From an uncultured Christensenellaceae bacterium (GTDB taxonomy: Bacteria > Bacillota > Clostridia > Christensenellales > UBA3700), in NCBI GenBank assembly GCA_944381365.1, contig CALWKW010000004.1:62001-126000 (forward strand): 64,000 nt of DNA. The letters run 5' to 3'. The notes beneath the pieces were generated by a model. It made no database searches, had not been told where the DNA came from, and saw nothing but the letters and a program-made list of their open reading frames with translations. Both the position numbers and the translations under genes were made by a program. Below, one piece after another: positions 1 to 7,314 of this stretch. The stretch's first letter is position 1; the number at the start of each line of letters is the position of its first letter.

Positions 1-39
1 TTCTTTTCCTGAATAATAAATATTTATGGTAATGCTCAT
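1..39 (-). CDS. N-terminus of an unidentified protein (partial)
   Basis: Thirteen codons on the minus strand run off the left edge, starting with ATG behind AAAGGAG at 5-nt spacing. The peptide begins MSITINIYYSGK. That start recalls small ABM-type (antibiotic biosynthesis monooxygenase/quinol monooxygenase) proteins of Clostridia, but 13 residues cannot establish a family. The strong ribosome binding site makes a real gene start likely. Confidence 0.45.
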   Translation of the reverse strand, partial: MSITINIYYSGKE

Positions 40-90
40 ATTTACTCCTTTTGTTAGATATTTAGAATTATGGTATGATGTATTTTAATA

Positions 91-125
91 CTGAAAAGGG
101 AAGCTTTTGCTTCCCTTGATTTTTT
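91..125 (-). terminator. terminator after glyQS
   Basis: A 9-bp stem (aagggaagc/gcttccctt) with a 4-nt loop lies about 30 nt past the glyQS stop. T runs flank it on both sides, so it may work in both directions. Confidence 0.65.
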
Positions 126-151
126 ATCAATATGTTTAGACTTGAGATTGA

Positions 152-1540
152 TTAATATTCTATTCTCTTTGCGATATAGTCTTCGAGTTCGTCTACGGAG
201 ATTCTTACTTGTTCCATAGTATCTCTGTCTCTTACGGTGACGCGGTTGTCTTCCAAAGTGTCGAAGTCTACTGTCACGCAGAAAGGAGTACCGATTTCGT
301 CCTGACGGCGATATCTTTTTCCGATAGACGCACTTTCGTCATAAGTAGCAGAGAACTTCTTGGAAAGATTGCGATAAATCTCTTCGGCCTTTTCGCCCAA
401 AGCTTTTTTCTGCAAGGGAAGTACAGCTACCTTATAAGGAGCGATGAAAGGATGGAAGTGCATTACCACACGGCTGTCTCCGCCTTCGAGTTCTTGCTCT
501 TCATAAGCATTGCAAAGAAGAGTCAATACCATTCTTTCTACGCCGAGTGAAGGCTCGATGACATAAGGCACATATTTTTCGCCTGTGTTGGGATCTGTAT
601 ATTCCATATTCTTGCCGCTTACTTTTGCGTGAGCGTTGAGGTCAAAGTCTGTACGGTCTGCTATACCCCAGAGTTCGCCCCAACCGAAGGGGAATTTGAA
701 TTCAAAGTCTGTGGTAGCATTGGAGTAGTGAGACAATTCTTCGGGATCGTGATCACGAAGTTTGAGGCTTTCTTCCTTTATGCCGAGACCCAAGAGCCAA
801 TTCTTGCAGAATTCTTTCCAGTATGCAAACCATTCGAGGTCAGTACCGGGCTTGCAGAAAAATTCAAGCTCCATTTGTTCGAATTCTCTTACTCTGAAGA
901 TAAAGTTTCCGGGAGTGATCTCGTTTCTGAATGATTTTCCTATCTGACCGATACCAAAAGGTACTTTCATACGGCTTGTGCGTTGTACATTGAGGAAGTT
1001 GACAAAGATACCTTGAGCAGTCTCGGGACGAAGATATACAGTGTTTGTGCTGTCTTCCGTAACGCCTTGGAATGTCTTGAACATAAGATTGAATTGTCTT
1101 ACTCCCGTAAAATCGCATTTTCCGCAATTAGGGCAGGGAATATTGTTGTCAGCGATATACTTTTCCATCTGTGCGTTTGACCAGCCTGCGATAGACATAT
1201 CGAGCTTTTTGCGAGCGATATAGTCCTCGATAAGGTTGTCGGCACGATGTCTTGTCTTACAGTTTTTGCAGTCCATGAGAGGATCGGAAAAACCGCCTAC
1301 ATGTCCAGAAGCTACCCATACATTAGGGTTCATGAGGATAGCACTGTCAAGACCTGTGTTGAGAGTGTTTTCCTGAACGAATTTTTTCCACCAAGCACGC
1401 TTGATATTGTTTTTGAGTTCTACGCCGAGAGGGCCGTAGTCCCAAGTGTTAGCCAAACCGCCGTAAATTTCGCTTCCGGCGAAGATAAAACCACGACTCT
1501 TGCAAAGAGCAACGAGTTTGTCCATAGTCAAATTAGCCAT
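152..1540 (-). CDS. glyQS: glycyl-tRNA synthetase, dimeric type
   Basis: Charges tRNA-Gly with glycine in the cytoplasm. At 462 residues this is the single-chain class II enzyme (alpha2, as in mycoplasmas and eukaryotes), not the alpha2beta2 GlyQ/GlyS form of Bacillus. Visible parts: the N-terminal segment [12 protein letters not shown], a zinc-binding-like pair of Cys motifs (CKNC about residue 90 and CPNC about 137), motif 2 ([13 protein letters not shown]) and motif 3 ([13 protein letters not shown]), then the anticodon-binding domain. An upstream in-frame ATG exists at 1567, but AAGGAG lies just before an ATG-ATG pair and the second ATG has the better spacing. The leader is too short for a T-box. 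The gene stands alone with its own promoter and terminator. Confidence 0.93.
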   Translation of the reverse strand: MANLTMDKLVALCKSRGFIFAGSEIYGGLANTWDYGPLGVELKNNIKRAWWKKFVQENTLNTGLDSAILMNPNVWVASGHVGGFSDPLMDCKNCKTRHRADNLIEDYIARKKLDMSIAGWSNAQMEKYIADNNIPCPNCGKCDFTGVRQFNLMFKTFQGVTEDSTNTVYLRPETAQGIFVNFLNVQRTSRMKVPFGIGQIGKSFRNEITPGNFIFRVREFEQMELEFFCKPGTDLEWFAYWKEFCKNWLLGLGIKEESLKLRDHDPEELSHYSNATTDFEFKFPFGWGELWGIADRTDFDLNAHAKVSGKNMEYTDPNTGEKYVPYVIEPSLGVERMVLTLLCNAYEEQELEGGDSRVVMHFHPFIAPYKVAVLPLQKKALGEKAEEIYRNLSKKFSATYDESASIGKRYRRQDEIGTPFCVTVDFDTLEDNRVTVRDRDTMEQVRISVDELEDYIAKRIEY

Positions 1541-1584
1541 CATAACTCCTTGAGTGCATACGCACAATAATTTAATACCCTAAT

Positions 1585-1614
1585 ATTTTAATAAATTTGG
1601 CAATAGATGTCAAA
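1585..1614 (-). promoter_or_regulatory. sigma-A promoter of glyQS
   Basis: On the minus strand TTGACA (1614-1609) and TAAAAT (1590-1585) are 18 nt apart, giving a leader of about 40 nt before glyQS. Confidence 0.6.
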
Positions 1615-1703
1615 CATATAGTCACATTTTTATTTTTTCCCGCTTATTATGAAATAGAAGAAGGTAGAAAAAACTACTTTCAAAAACAATGGAGGAAATA
1701 ATA

Positions 1704-1907
1704 ATGACAAACTTCAATGAATGTGGTTGCAACAACCAGAATTACAATGAATGTTCAAACGGCGGTTTCAACTGCTTGTGGCTTATCATCTTGTTGCTCT
1801 GCTGCGGCGGATGCGGCGGTTCAGCAAACAGCTGTTCTACAAGCAAGGGCTGTGATTGCGGTTGTATCATTCCTGTAATCGTTGCTTTATGTTGCTGCTG
1901 TAAATAA
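1704..1907 (+). CDS. cysteine-rich small membrane protein (HCB-like)
   Basis: A 67-residue protein starting at the ATG 8 nt after GGAGG; an earlier in-frame ATG at 1689 has no ribosome site. It has an Asn/Cys-rich N-terminus, a hydrophobic stretch (CLWLIILLLCCGGCGG, about residues 24-39), a Cys/Gly/Ser linker and a second hydrophobic stretch ending in CCCCK. About a quarter of the residues are Cys. This pattern matches the short clostridial proteins often annotated as 'chorion class high-cysteine HCB protein 13', whose function is not known. Metal binding or membrane-surface disulfide packing are guesses. It is a single gene with its own terminator. Confidence 0.75.
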   Translation: MTNFNECGCNNQNYNECSNGGFNCLWLIILLLCCGGCGGSANSCSTSKGCDCGCIIPVIVALCCCCK

Positions 1908-1938
1908 GCTTTACCACAATAACAGAACTACATAAGAA

Positions 1939-1967
1939 AAAAAGGAGTACCATAAGGTACTCTTTTT
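1939..1967 (+). terminator. terminator after the Cys-rich protein gene
   Basis: Stem gagtacc/ggtactc with a 4-nt loop followed by TTTTT; A-rich on the other side, so it may also stop the convergent gene at 1998-2309. Confidence 0.8.
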
Positions 1968-1997
1968 GTGTAGTGCGATGATAATGAAATTTTTGTT

Positions 1998-2309
1998 TTA
2001 ATTTTCTTTTTTTGTATAGGCATTTGAAGATGTATCGTTTTTGCCGAAATCATTTTCTTCAATATTTAAGATGTATTGATTGTATTTTTTTGTATAAAGA
2101 GAAAAATTGATTATCTCCCATACGGTATCGATTATGAATACGGGCAAAAAGCAATAAAGAGTAAAGTCCCAATAAAGCTCTGTGAATACTGCGACAAAAC
2201 TTACCCAGATTATAAACATAACAGGGGTAATGATGCTTTTAAAAATTTTATAGGGCAGGGGTTTTATCGAAAAGGACAACCACCATGTCAAAAAGTTGTA
2301 TTTTTTCAT
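1998..2309 (-). CDS. small membrane protein of unknown function
   Basis: A 103-residue protein with two hydrophobic segments (about 27-47 and 49-72) and a charged C-terminal tail (ending NAYTKKEN). I do not recognise a family. There is no Shine-Dalgarno site. A consensus promoter ends only 6 nt before the ATG, so the mRNA is predicted to be leaderless; that promoter is the main reason to believe the gene. It is divergent from the TspO-like gene. Confidence 0.6.
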   Translation of the reverse strand: MKKYNFLTWWLSFSIKPLPYKIFKSIITPVMFIIWVSFVAVFTELYWDFTLYCFLPVFIIDTVWEIINFSLYTKKYNQYILNIEENDFGKNDTSSNAYTKKEN

Positions 2310-2315
2310 ATCTCG

Positions 2316-2344
2316 ATTTTATCACAACAAAAAAAATGTGTCAA
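2316..2344 (-). promoter_or_regulatory. promoter of the 1998-2309 gene, predicts a leaderless mRNA
   Basis: Minus strand: TTGACA (2344-2339), 17-nt spacer, TAAAAT (2321-2316), then 6 nt and the ATG. Transcription would start at or within 1-2 nt of the start codon. Confidence 0.6.
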
Positions 2345-2404
2345 TTTTATGTCCTTATATTTTGAAATGTGCATAAATCGGTGCATACTTTCATAATGTT
2401 TAGT

Positions 2405-2869
2405 ATGAACAAAGTCAAATGGTTGTGGAGTATTACGATAGCGGTAGGCTTGGTGCTTATTTATGCTGCACTCAGTGCTTATTTTGTGGAAATAGGAGAT
2501 TTTTATAAGTCGCTTAAATTGCCGTCTTTTTCTTTGCCTCCCGTATGGATTACTATCGGGTGGAGTATCATATATCTTGTCGATATAGCGGTAATATCCA
2601 GACTTGTATATTATAAAGAAAGCACATATATTGTTATTCCTATAATGATTCTCGGGTTTTTGAATGTAATATGGTGTATAGTATTTTTTATGTTCAACCA
2701 GATAGTTTTAGGATTTGTATTGCTTGTGCTCATGCTTTTGCTGGTGTTTGTCATTACGGCATTTATCATAAAAGAAGACAGCTTTTCGCTCATTTTCTGG
2801 CAGATAAAGATAGTGTGGTATATCTATGTCACGATTGTGGGGTACTATACAATGGTTTTGAATATTTAA
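2405..2869 (+). CDS. TspO/MBR family membrane protein
   Basis: A 154-residue protein with five hydrophobic segments. The fold signature of TspO (tryptophan-rich sensory protein, a porphyrin/tetrapyrrole-binding translocator-like family) can be seen: SLKLPSFSLPPVW followed by W-S-I-I-Y-L at the end of helix 1/start of helix 2, NVIWCIVFF in helix 3, and a closing W..Y-rich segment with VLNI. It has fewer Trp residues than classical TspO. Start chosen at MNKVKW because the upstream residues are not hydrophobic-domain-like; no Shine-Dalgarno is seen and a CATAAT box lies 7 nt upstream, so this may be another leaderless gene. Role here unknown. Confidence 0.7.
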   Translation: MNKVKWLWSITIAVGLVLIYAALSAYFVEIGDFYKSLKLPSFSLPPVWITIGWSIIYLVDIAVISRLVYYKESTYIVIPIMILGFLNVIWCIVFFMFNQIVLGFVLLVLMLLLVFVITAFIIKEDSFSLIFWQIKIVWYIYVTIVGYYTMVLNI

Positions 2870-2960
2870 ATGAATAAGTCAGAATTTTGGCGAAATACAT
2901 GCAAAATTTTGAAGTTTTTATTGAAAAGACTTAGCTATACAAAAATTGTATGCCAAATAC

Positions 2961-2989
2961 TTGTCTAACATTGTGCTATATTGTATAAT
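2961..2989 (+). promoter_or_regulatory. promoter of the ECF S component-coaX region
   Basis: TTGTCT (2961-2966), 17-nt spacer, TATAAT (2984-2989). The transcript would start near 2996 and carry an 88-nt leader. Confidence 0.6.
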
Positions 2990-2993
2990 AAAC

Positions 2994-3037
2994 TCGGCAA
3001 CGGTACTTATAGGCCGTATGCCGAAAATTTATTTTTT
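2994..3037 (+). promoter_or_regulatory. leader hairpin before the ECF S component gene
   Basis: TCGGCAACGG (2994-3003) pairs with CCGTaTGCCGA (3014-3024; one bulged A), followed by an A/T-rich run including TTTTTT. It is placed exactly at the predicted 5' end of the mRNA. It could be a weak attenuator or a 5' protective hairpin; I recognise no riboswitch class. Confidence 0.4.
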
Positions 3038-3083
3038 ACCAAAAAGATGGATATCCTTTATAGGAATTCAAGCGAGGTGTTTT

Positions 3084-3872
3084 ATGTCAAATTTTTCAAA
3101 CGGTAATGCCACGACCGCACGCAGATCAAAAAATCTTGCCATTTTGGCACTAATGTTGGCACTCACGATTTTCTTTTGTTTTGTTCCTGTCACTTTCCCC
3201 GGAGGCGTGACTTTAGCACTTATGATTTTTCCTTTGCTTATCGTGACGCAAGGCTACGACATCAAGATGTCGGCTATACTTGCCGTAATGATGGCAATCG
3301 TCAATCAAATAGCTTGGTACACCACAAAAGCCGGACAGCTTATGGCTCCCGTATGGCAAAATCCTTTGGTGTGCATGGTGCCTAGAATTGCCATAGGAAT
3401 AGTAAGTTTTTATATGGGATACGGACTTAGAAAAGCTTTTTTAAGACCTAAGTATGTGATAAGTCAGACGGGAGAAAAAAGACTTATCAATCAAAAACAA
3501 CTCTATGCAAAAGACTTTGCCATAGCAGCTGCTAGCACTGCGGTAGGAGTATTTACGAATACGGCTTTGTGCGGACTTTTTGCGGTATTGTGTTATAACG
3601 GCAAAGTGCTTTCTGAAAACACTATGATAAGCATAGAATTCATACTTACTTGGTTCAGTATAAATTTTGTGATAGAGATAATATCGTTTTCGTTGTTGGT
3701 ACCGCCTATCGTCATGGCACTTAGAAAGGCAGGTCTTATTCCTCCCACGGTTATGGGCAAGGAGATAATTGTCGAAGACAATTCTGAGAAAAAAGACAGC
3801 GATAATTTCGATGCGACAAAATCGGATTCAGCCTTAAATACAGACATTTCTTCGGCTGAAAAACAGATATAA
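3084..3872 (+). CDS. ECF transporter S component, probably for pantothenate
   Basis: A 262-residue integral membrane protein with about six hydrophobic helices and a Ser/Asp-rich cytoplasmic tail. It begins after GAGGTG; the longer open frame upstream has no ribosome site and covers the promoter. The N-terminal pattern (short polar start, then LAILALMLALTIFFCFVP and GGVTLALMIFPLLI) is typical of substrate-capture (S) subunits of energy-coupling factor vitamin transporters. No ATPase or T subunit is nearby, as expected for group II ECF systems that share one module. It lies 70 nt before coaX, so pantothenate (PanT-like) is the likely substrate; that is inference from context. Confidence 0.7.
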   Translation: MSNFSNGNATTARRSKNLAILALMLALTIFFCFVPVTFPGGVTLALMIFPLLIVTQGYDIKMSAILAVMMAIVNQIAWYTTKAGQLMAPVWQNPLVCMVPRIAIGIVSFYMGYGLRKAFLRPKYVISQTGEKRLINQKQLYAKDFAIAAASTAVGVFTNTALCGLFAVLCYNGKVLSENTMISIEFILTWFSINFVIEIISFSLLVPPIVMALRKAGLIPPTVMGKEIIVEDNSEKKDSDNFDATKSDSALNTDISSAEKQI

Positions 3873-3942
3873 ATCAATCAGACAATTAAAAACATATTGC
3901 ATTGGCTTTAAGTTTTGTCACAATGCAAAATCGGAGGTAGAT

Positions 3943-4716
3943 ATGTTGCTCGTAATAGATATCGGCAATACCAATATCAAATTGGGAGTTTATCACAAGG
4001 ACAAACTCATACAATCGTGGAGAATGTCCGTAAAAGTAGTGCGTACCGCAGACGAGATAGGCATAATGTTTGCCAGCTTGTTCGGTACAAAAAATATCGG
4101 GCTCAAAGATTTTGACGGCATAATTATGTCATCTGTCCAGCCTTCTCTCAATTATACGATAGAGCATGCTTGCGAGTACTATCTCGGCAAAAAACCTCTT
4201 ATGGTGGGTGTCGGCATAAAGACGGGTCTCAACATAAAATACAACAATCCTCAAGAAGTCGGTGCTGACAGAATTGTCAACAGCGTTGCGGCTTATAAAC
4301 TTTACGGAGGACCTTGTATTATTGTCGATTTCGGCACTGCCACCACATTCAATGTAGTGTCTAAAAAGGGCGAATTCTTGGGCGGATGTATTGCCCCCGG
4401 TATCATTTCGGGACTTGAGAGTCTTGTCAACAATACCGCAAAACTTCCCAGAGTGGAGATTGTAAAGCCCGAAAGCATCATTGCAAAAAGCACCGTTACA
4501 TCCCTTCAGGCAGGTATGGTCTACGGATATACGGGACTTGTAAAGTATATTGTCGAAAAACTCAAAGAAGAAAGCAAGATGGAAAATGTCAAAGTTATCG
4601 CTACGGGCGGACTCAGCGAAATCGTCATCAATGCCGAAAGTGAAAAAATTATCGATGTAGTGGACAGATCGCTTACTTTGAAGGGCTTGAAACTCATTTA
4701 TGATATGAATAATTGA
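3943..4716 (+). CDS. coaX: type III pantothenate kinase
   Basis: Phosphorylates pantothenate, the first step of coenzyme A synthesis. 257 residues, normal length. Seen: the N-terminal phosphate motif DIGNTNIKLG (residues 5-14), GADRIVN (about 107) and the second phosphate/Mg motif VDFGTATTFNVV (about 128), all standard for CoaX in the ASKHA fold. ATG follows CGGAGG. Together with the upstream S component it forms a vitamin B5 uptake and activation pair; coaBC of the same pathway is at 38945. Confidence 0.95.
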   Translation: MLLVIDIGNTNIKLGVYHKDKLIQSWRMSVKVVRTADEIGIMFASLFGTKNIGLKDFDGIIMSSVQPSLNYTIEHACEYYLGKKPLMVGVGIKTGLNIKYNNPQEVGADRIVNSVAAYKLYGGPCIIVDFGTATTFNVVSKKGEFLGGCIAPGIISGLESLVNNTAKLPRVEIVKPESIIAKSTVTSLQAGMVYGYTGLVKYIVEKLKEESKMENVKVIATGGLSEIVINAESEKIIDVVDRSLTLKGLKLIYDMNN

Positions 4717-4824
4717 TATAAAGCTCAAAAAATTCAAAAAAATGCTTGTTTTGTTGGACAAGCACAAAAAAATATTATAGAATAGTTGTAATATAAATAT
4801 TTAGTGCTACAAAAGGAGAATTGT

Positions 4825-6096
4825 ATGAAAAAAGTTGGCGTAGCTGTACTTGGATTAGGCGTTGTTGGCGGCGGTACTTGCAGAATTCTTATCGACCGTA
4901 AAAAGCAAATTGCCGAAGAATACGGAGTAGATATAGATATCGTTGCTGCATTGGACAGAGTTCCCGAAAGATTGACCAATCTCGGTCTCGATTTGTCTAT
5001 ACACGCAAAAGATATGGATGAAATATGCGACAATCCCAATGTCGATATCGTTGTGGAATGTATGGGCGGCAGTGAACCTGCAAGGACTTTCCTCATTAAG
5101 GCTTTGGAGGCAGGCAAGAGCATTGTCACTTCCAATAAGGAAATGTTTGCAAAATTCTGGCCCGAACTCGAAAAGGCTGCTCAAAAGACAGGTGCAGGTC
5201 TTTATTACGAAGCTACTACCGGCGGCGGTATGCCTATTATCCGTACCATGACTCAGGCTATGCAAGCCAATGGTATTCAGGAAATCAAGGCTATCATCAA
5301 TGGCACGACCAACTATATTCTTACTCGTATGACCGAAGAAGGTGCAGATTATCAGGAAGTCCTCAAGGATGCACAAGCTTTGGGTTATGCAGAGGCAAAT
5401 CCCGTAGCCGATGTAGAAGGTTATGACTCAAGCTACAAGCTCAGCATTCTCTCTTCTTTGGCTTTCAACAAGAGAGTGCCTGTTGATATAATTTACAGAG
5501 AAGGTATTACAAAGATTACCGCAGAAGATATCAAAATCGCAAAAGATATGGGCTTTGTAATCAAACTTCTTGCTATCGCAAAACAAAAAGGCGACAAGAT
5601 TGAAGCCAGAGTTCATCCCGTATTCTTGCCCAAGAGCCATCCTCTTGCAAATGTAAACGGTGCATTCAATGCTGTATTCGTAGTAGGCGATGCAGTGGGC
5701 GATATCATGTTGTACGGCAGAGGTGCAGGTGCTTTGCCCACAGGAAGTGCTATCGTGAGCGATATCGTATTCTGTGCAAGACAAGTTGAGCACGCAAGAT
5801 ACAGTGAGATGTTTAATGTAATGAAACAAGATCAGATAGTAAGCGACTTCGAAAGCGATTATTATTTGAGACTCAACGCAAGAGATGTCAGCGGTGTAGT
5901 AGCAGATATCGCATCTGTATTCAAGAAATACAAAGTTTCCATTTCGCAAATGCGTCAGGACGAAAACAAAGAAATAATACCTATCATATTCATTACGCAC
6001 AAGACTACGGAAAACGCTATGAAACAAGCTATCGAAGAAATCAAGAGTTTGCCCAATGTGCTTAGCGTAGAAAATGTAATAAGAGTAGAAAAATAA
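4825..6096 (+). CDS. hom: homoserine dehydrogenase with ACT domain
   Basis: Reduces aspartate semialdehyde to homoserine for threonine and methionine. 423 residues, usual for the Gram-positive form. It has an N-terminal Rossmann motif (GLGVVGGG), the catalytic region with TTGGGMPIIRTM and INGTTNYILTRM, and a C-terminal ACT regulatory domain (about residues 345-420, LNARDVSGVVADIASVFKKY), which normally senses threonine. Start chosen at the ATG after AAAGGAG; an earlier ATG at 4804 would include the ribosome site. No thrB or thrC adjoins it; it is transcribed alone and followed by a hairpin. Confidence 0.95.
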   Translation: MKKVGVAVLGLGVVGGGTCRILIDRKKQIAEEYGVDIDIVAALDRVPERLTNLGLDLSIHAKDMDEICDNPNVDIVVECMGGSEPARTFLIKALEAGKSIVTSNKEMFAKFWPELEKAAQKTGAGLYYEATTGGGMPIIRTMTQAMQANGIQEIKAIINGTTNYILTRMTEEGADYQEVLKDAQALGYAEANPVADVEGYDSSYKLSILSSLAFNKRVPVDIIYREGITKITAEDIKIAKDMGFVIKLLAIAKQKGDKIEARVHPVFLPKSHPLANVNGAFNAVFVVGDAVGDIMLYGRGAGALPTGSAIVSDIVFCARQVEHARYSEMFNVMKQDQIVSDFESDYYLRLNARDVSGVVADIASVFKKYKVSISQMRQDENKEIIPIIFITHKTTENAMKQAIEEIKSLPNVLSVENVIRVEK

Positions 6097-6109
6097 TAAT
6101 AGTGCATTA

Positions 6110-6142
6110 AATAACTTATATATAATAATATAAGTTATTTTT
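6110..6142 (+). terminator. terminator after hom
   Basis: A 12-bp AT-rich stem (aataacttatat/atataagttatt), 6-nt loop and a short T run. Confidence 0.6.
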
Positions 6143-6163
6143 GTATGGATAGGAGTATGCCCG

Positions 6164-6721
6164 ATGTTGTCCAATACAAACACAAGATATCTTGCCGAGC
6201 TTTGCGACAAGTATCCTGAAAACAAATATGTAATAGTCGAGTGGTCAGAATTGAAATCTCTTTGGGATTCGGCTCCCGAGGATTTTGATTTTGATGAAGC
6301 TTGGAATGAATTGAAAATAAACAACTGCGTTGTCTATAAATATAAGGATGACGAAGAGGTTTGTTTTACATTGACGGACAAAGCGAGGGTAATCGTTCAG
6401 GAATACAAAGTGCTTGTAGAACAGGCTATCGCTGCTCAGCAAGCGGCAATGAAAGCTTCTGCCAAAAAACAGGATGATGACGATTTGTCCACGCAAAACA
6501 GCGAAGCTTTTTTGAAAGATACCTATATGCAGACAAGAGATGACGGAAGTACCGTTGTCATTATGCCTCAAAGTACCGTAGAAAAGAACAAGAAATTTGA
6601 GCTCAAAGAATTAAAGCACAATGCTTTCGCAAGCGGTTTTATAGGCGGACTCATTTCAGGCGGTGTGCTTGGACTTATTTTCGGTCTTATCGGCGGAATT
6701 ATAGCAAAATTGATTGGTTAG
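6164..6721 (+). CDS. unknown protein: winged-helix-like domain plus C-terminal membrane anchor
   Basis: 185 residues, start 8 nt after AGGAG. Residues 1-95 look like a small helical/winged-helix domain (alternating helices ending in a beta-like VCFTLTDKARVIVQEY). A polar linker follows, then VVIMPQSTV, and residues 155-185 form a Gly-rich hydrophobic hairpin (FIGGLISGGVLGLIFGLIGGIIAKLIG). I recognise no family. The next gene starts 10 nt downstream and has the same design, so the two probably act together at the membrane. Confidence 0.7.
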   Translation: MLSNTNTRYLAELCDKYPENKYVIVEWSELKSLWDSAPEDFDFDEAWNELKINNCVVYKYKDDEEVCFTLTDKARVIVQEYKVLVEQAIAAQQAAMKASAKKQDDDDLSTQNSEAFLKDTYMQTRDDGSTVVIMPQSTVEKNKKFELKELKHNAFASGFIGGLISGGVLGLIFGLIGGIIAKLIG

Positions 6722-6731
6722 GGAGATAGAA

Positions 6732-7097
6732 ATGCTCAACAAAAAGTCAAAAGTTCTTATGAAATCTGTATATCAGAAAGCTGTCGAAAAAGACGGTACT
6801 TGTCTTATAAGTCAAAATGACTTATTGAGTACTTTACCTTATACTATGCAGTTCAAAAAGAGCGACCTCAATCTTTGCCTTAAAGCTTTGGTAAGCGAAG
6901 GCTATGTAGAATTGATTACCACAGAAAAGAAAGGCGAGGATTATTATTGTATTACCTTGCAAAAACCGGGGTATGATTTTGCATACCAAATGGCAAAAGA
7001 AAAGCGACAAATAAAGATGAAAATCGGTTTGACGATATGCGGAGCGATAGGCTCGTTTATTATCGGTAGAATTCTTTATATGCTTTTTACCAAATAA
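6732..7097 (+). CDS. unknown protein: winged-helix-like domain plus C-terminal membrane segment
   Basis: 121 residues. The ATG at 6732 follows GGGAGA at 6-nt spacing; a GTG at 6714 overlaps the previous gene and has no such site. Residues 1-88 read as a winged helix: DLLSTLPY, KSDLNLCLKALVSEGYVELITTE (recognition-type helix and wing), YYCITL. A basic linker (AKEKRQIKMKIG) leads into one transmembrane helix (about 99-119) ending FTK. Same architecture as the gene before it. Function unknown. Confidence 0.7.
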   Translation: MLNKKSKVLMKSVYQKAVEKDGTCLISQNDLLSTLPYTMQFKKSDLNLCLKALVSEGYVELITTEKKGEDYYCITLQKPGYDFAYQMAKEKRQIKMKIGLTICGAIGSFIIGRILYMLFTK

Positions 7098-7114
7098 CTT
7101 TATCGCTTATACTA

Positions 7115-7139
7115 AAAGTCGCCCTAGGGCGATTTTTTT
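7115..7139 (+). terminator. terminator after the winged-helix/membrane pair
   Basis: Inverted repeat tcgccc/gggcga with an A run before and TTTTTTT after. Confidence 0.8.
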
Positions 7140-7272
7140 ATTTTATATTGTCAATAATTTTGATAAAAAAGACAAATTTGTTTATCGGTATAAATGAGTT
7201 TTATATTTTTATATCGTCAGGACAAAAATATTTTATTGCCCCCTCAATTTGTCGCAATTATTTTGCAAATAC

Positions 7273-7301
7273 TTGCAAAATGCGAACATTTGTGCTAAAC
7301 T
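7273..7301 (+). promoter_or_regulatory. uvrB promoter
   Basis: TTGCAA (7273-7278), 17-nt spacer, TAAACT (7296-7301). The transcript would begin about 7 nt before the ATG at 7315, with no room for a Shine-Dalgarno site. Confidence 0.6.
7283..7296 (+). promoter_or_regulatory. candidate LexA (DinR) box in the uvrB promoter
   Basis: CGAACATTTGTGCT fits the Gram-positive SOS box CGAACRNRYGTTYG in the left half and differs in the right half. It lies between the -35 and -10 boxes of uvrB, where a repressor would block transcription; uvrBA is a known SOS operon in Bacillus. Confidence 0.45.
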
Positions 7302-7314
7302 ACACTTGATTGTT

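Noticed and set aside
1541..1703. T-box leader for glyQS
   Set aside because: The predicted transcript leader is only about 40 nt and no AGGGTGGNACCGCG-like sequence is present.
2946..3083. 46-codon N-terminal extension of the ECF S component
   Set aside because: It would overlap the promoter and leader hairpin, and a good GAGGTG site precedes the ATG at 3084.
5428..6324. Minus-strand open frame of 298 codons opposite hom
   Set aside because: It runs antisense through a well-supported gene, is rich in Tyr/Ser/His from reverse codons, has no ribosome site and matches no family I know.
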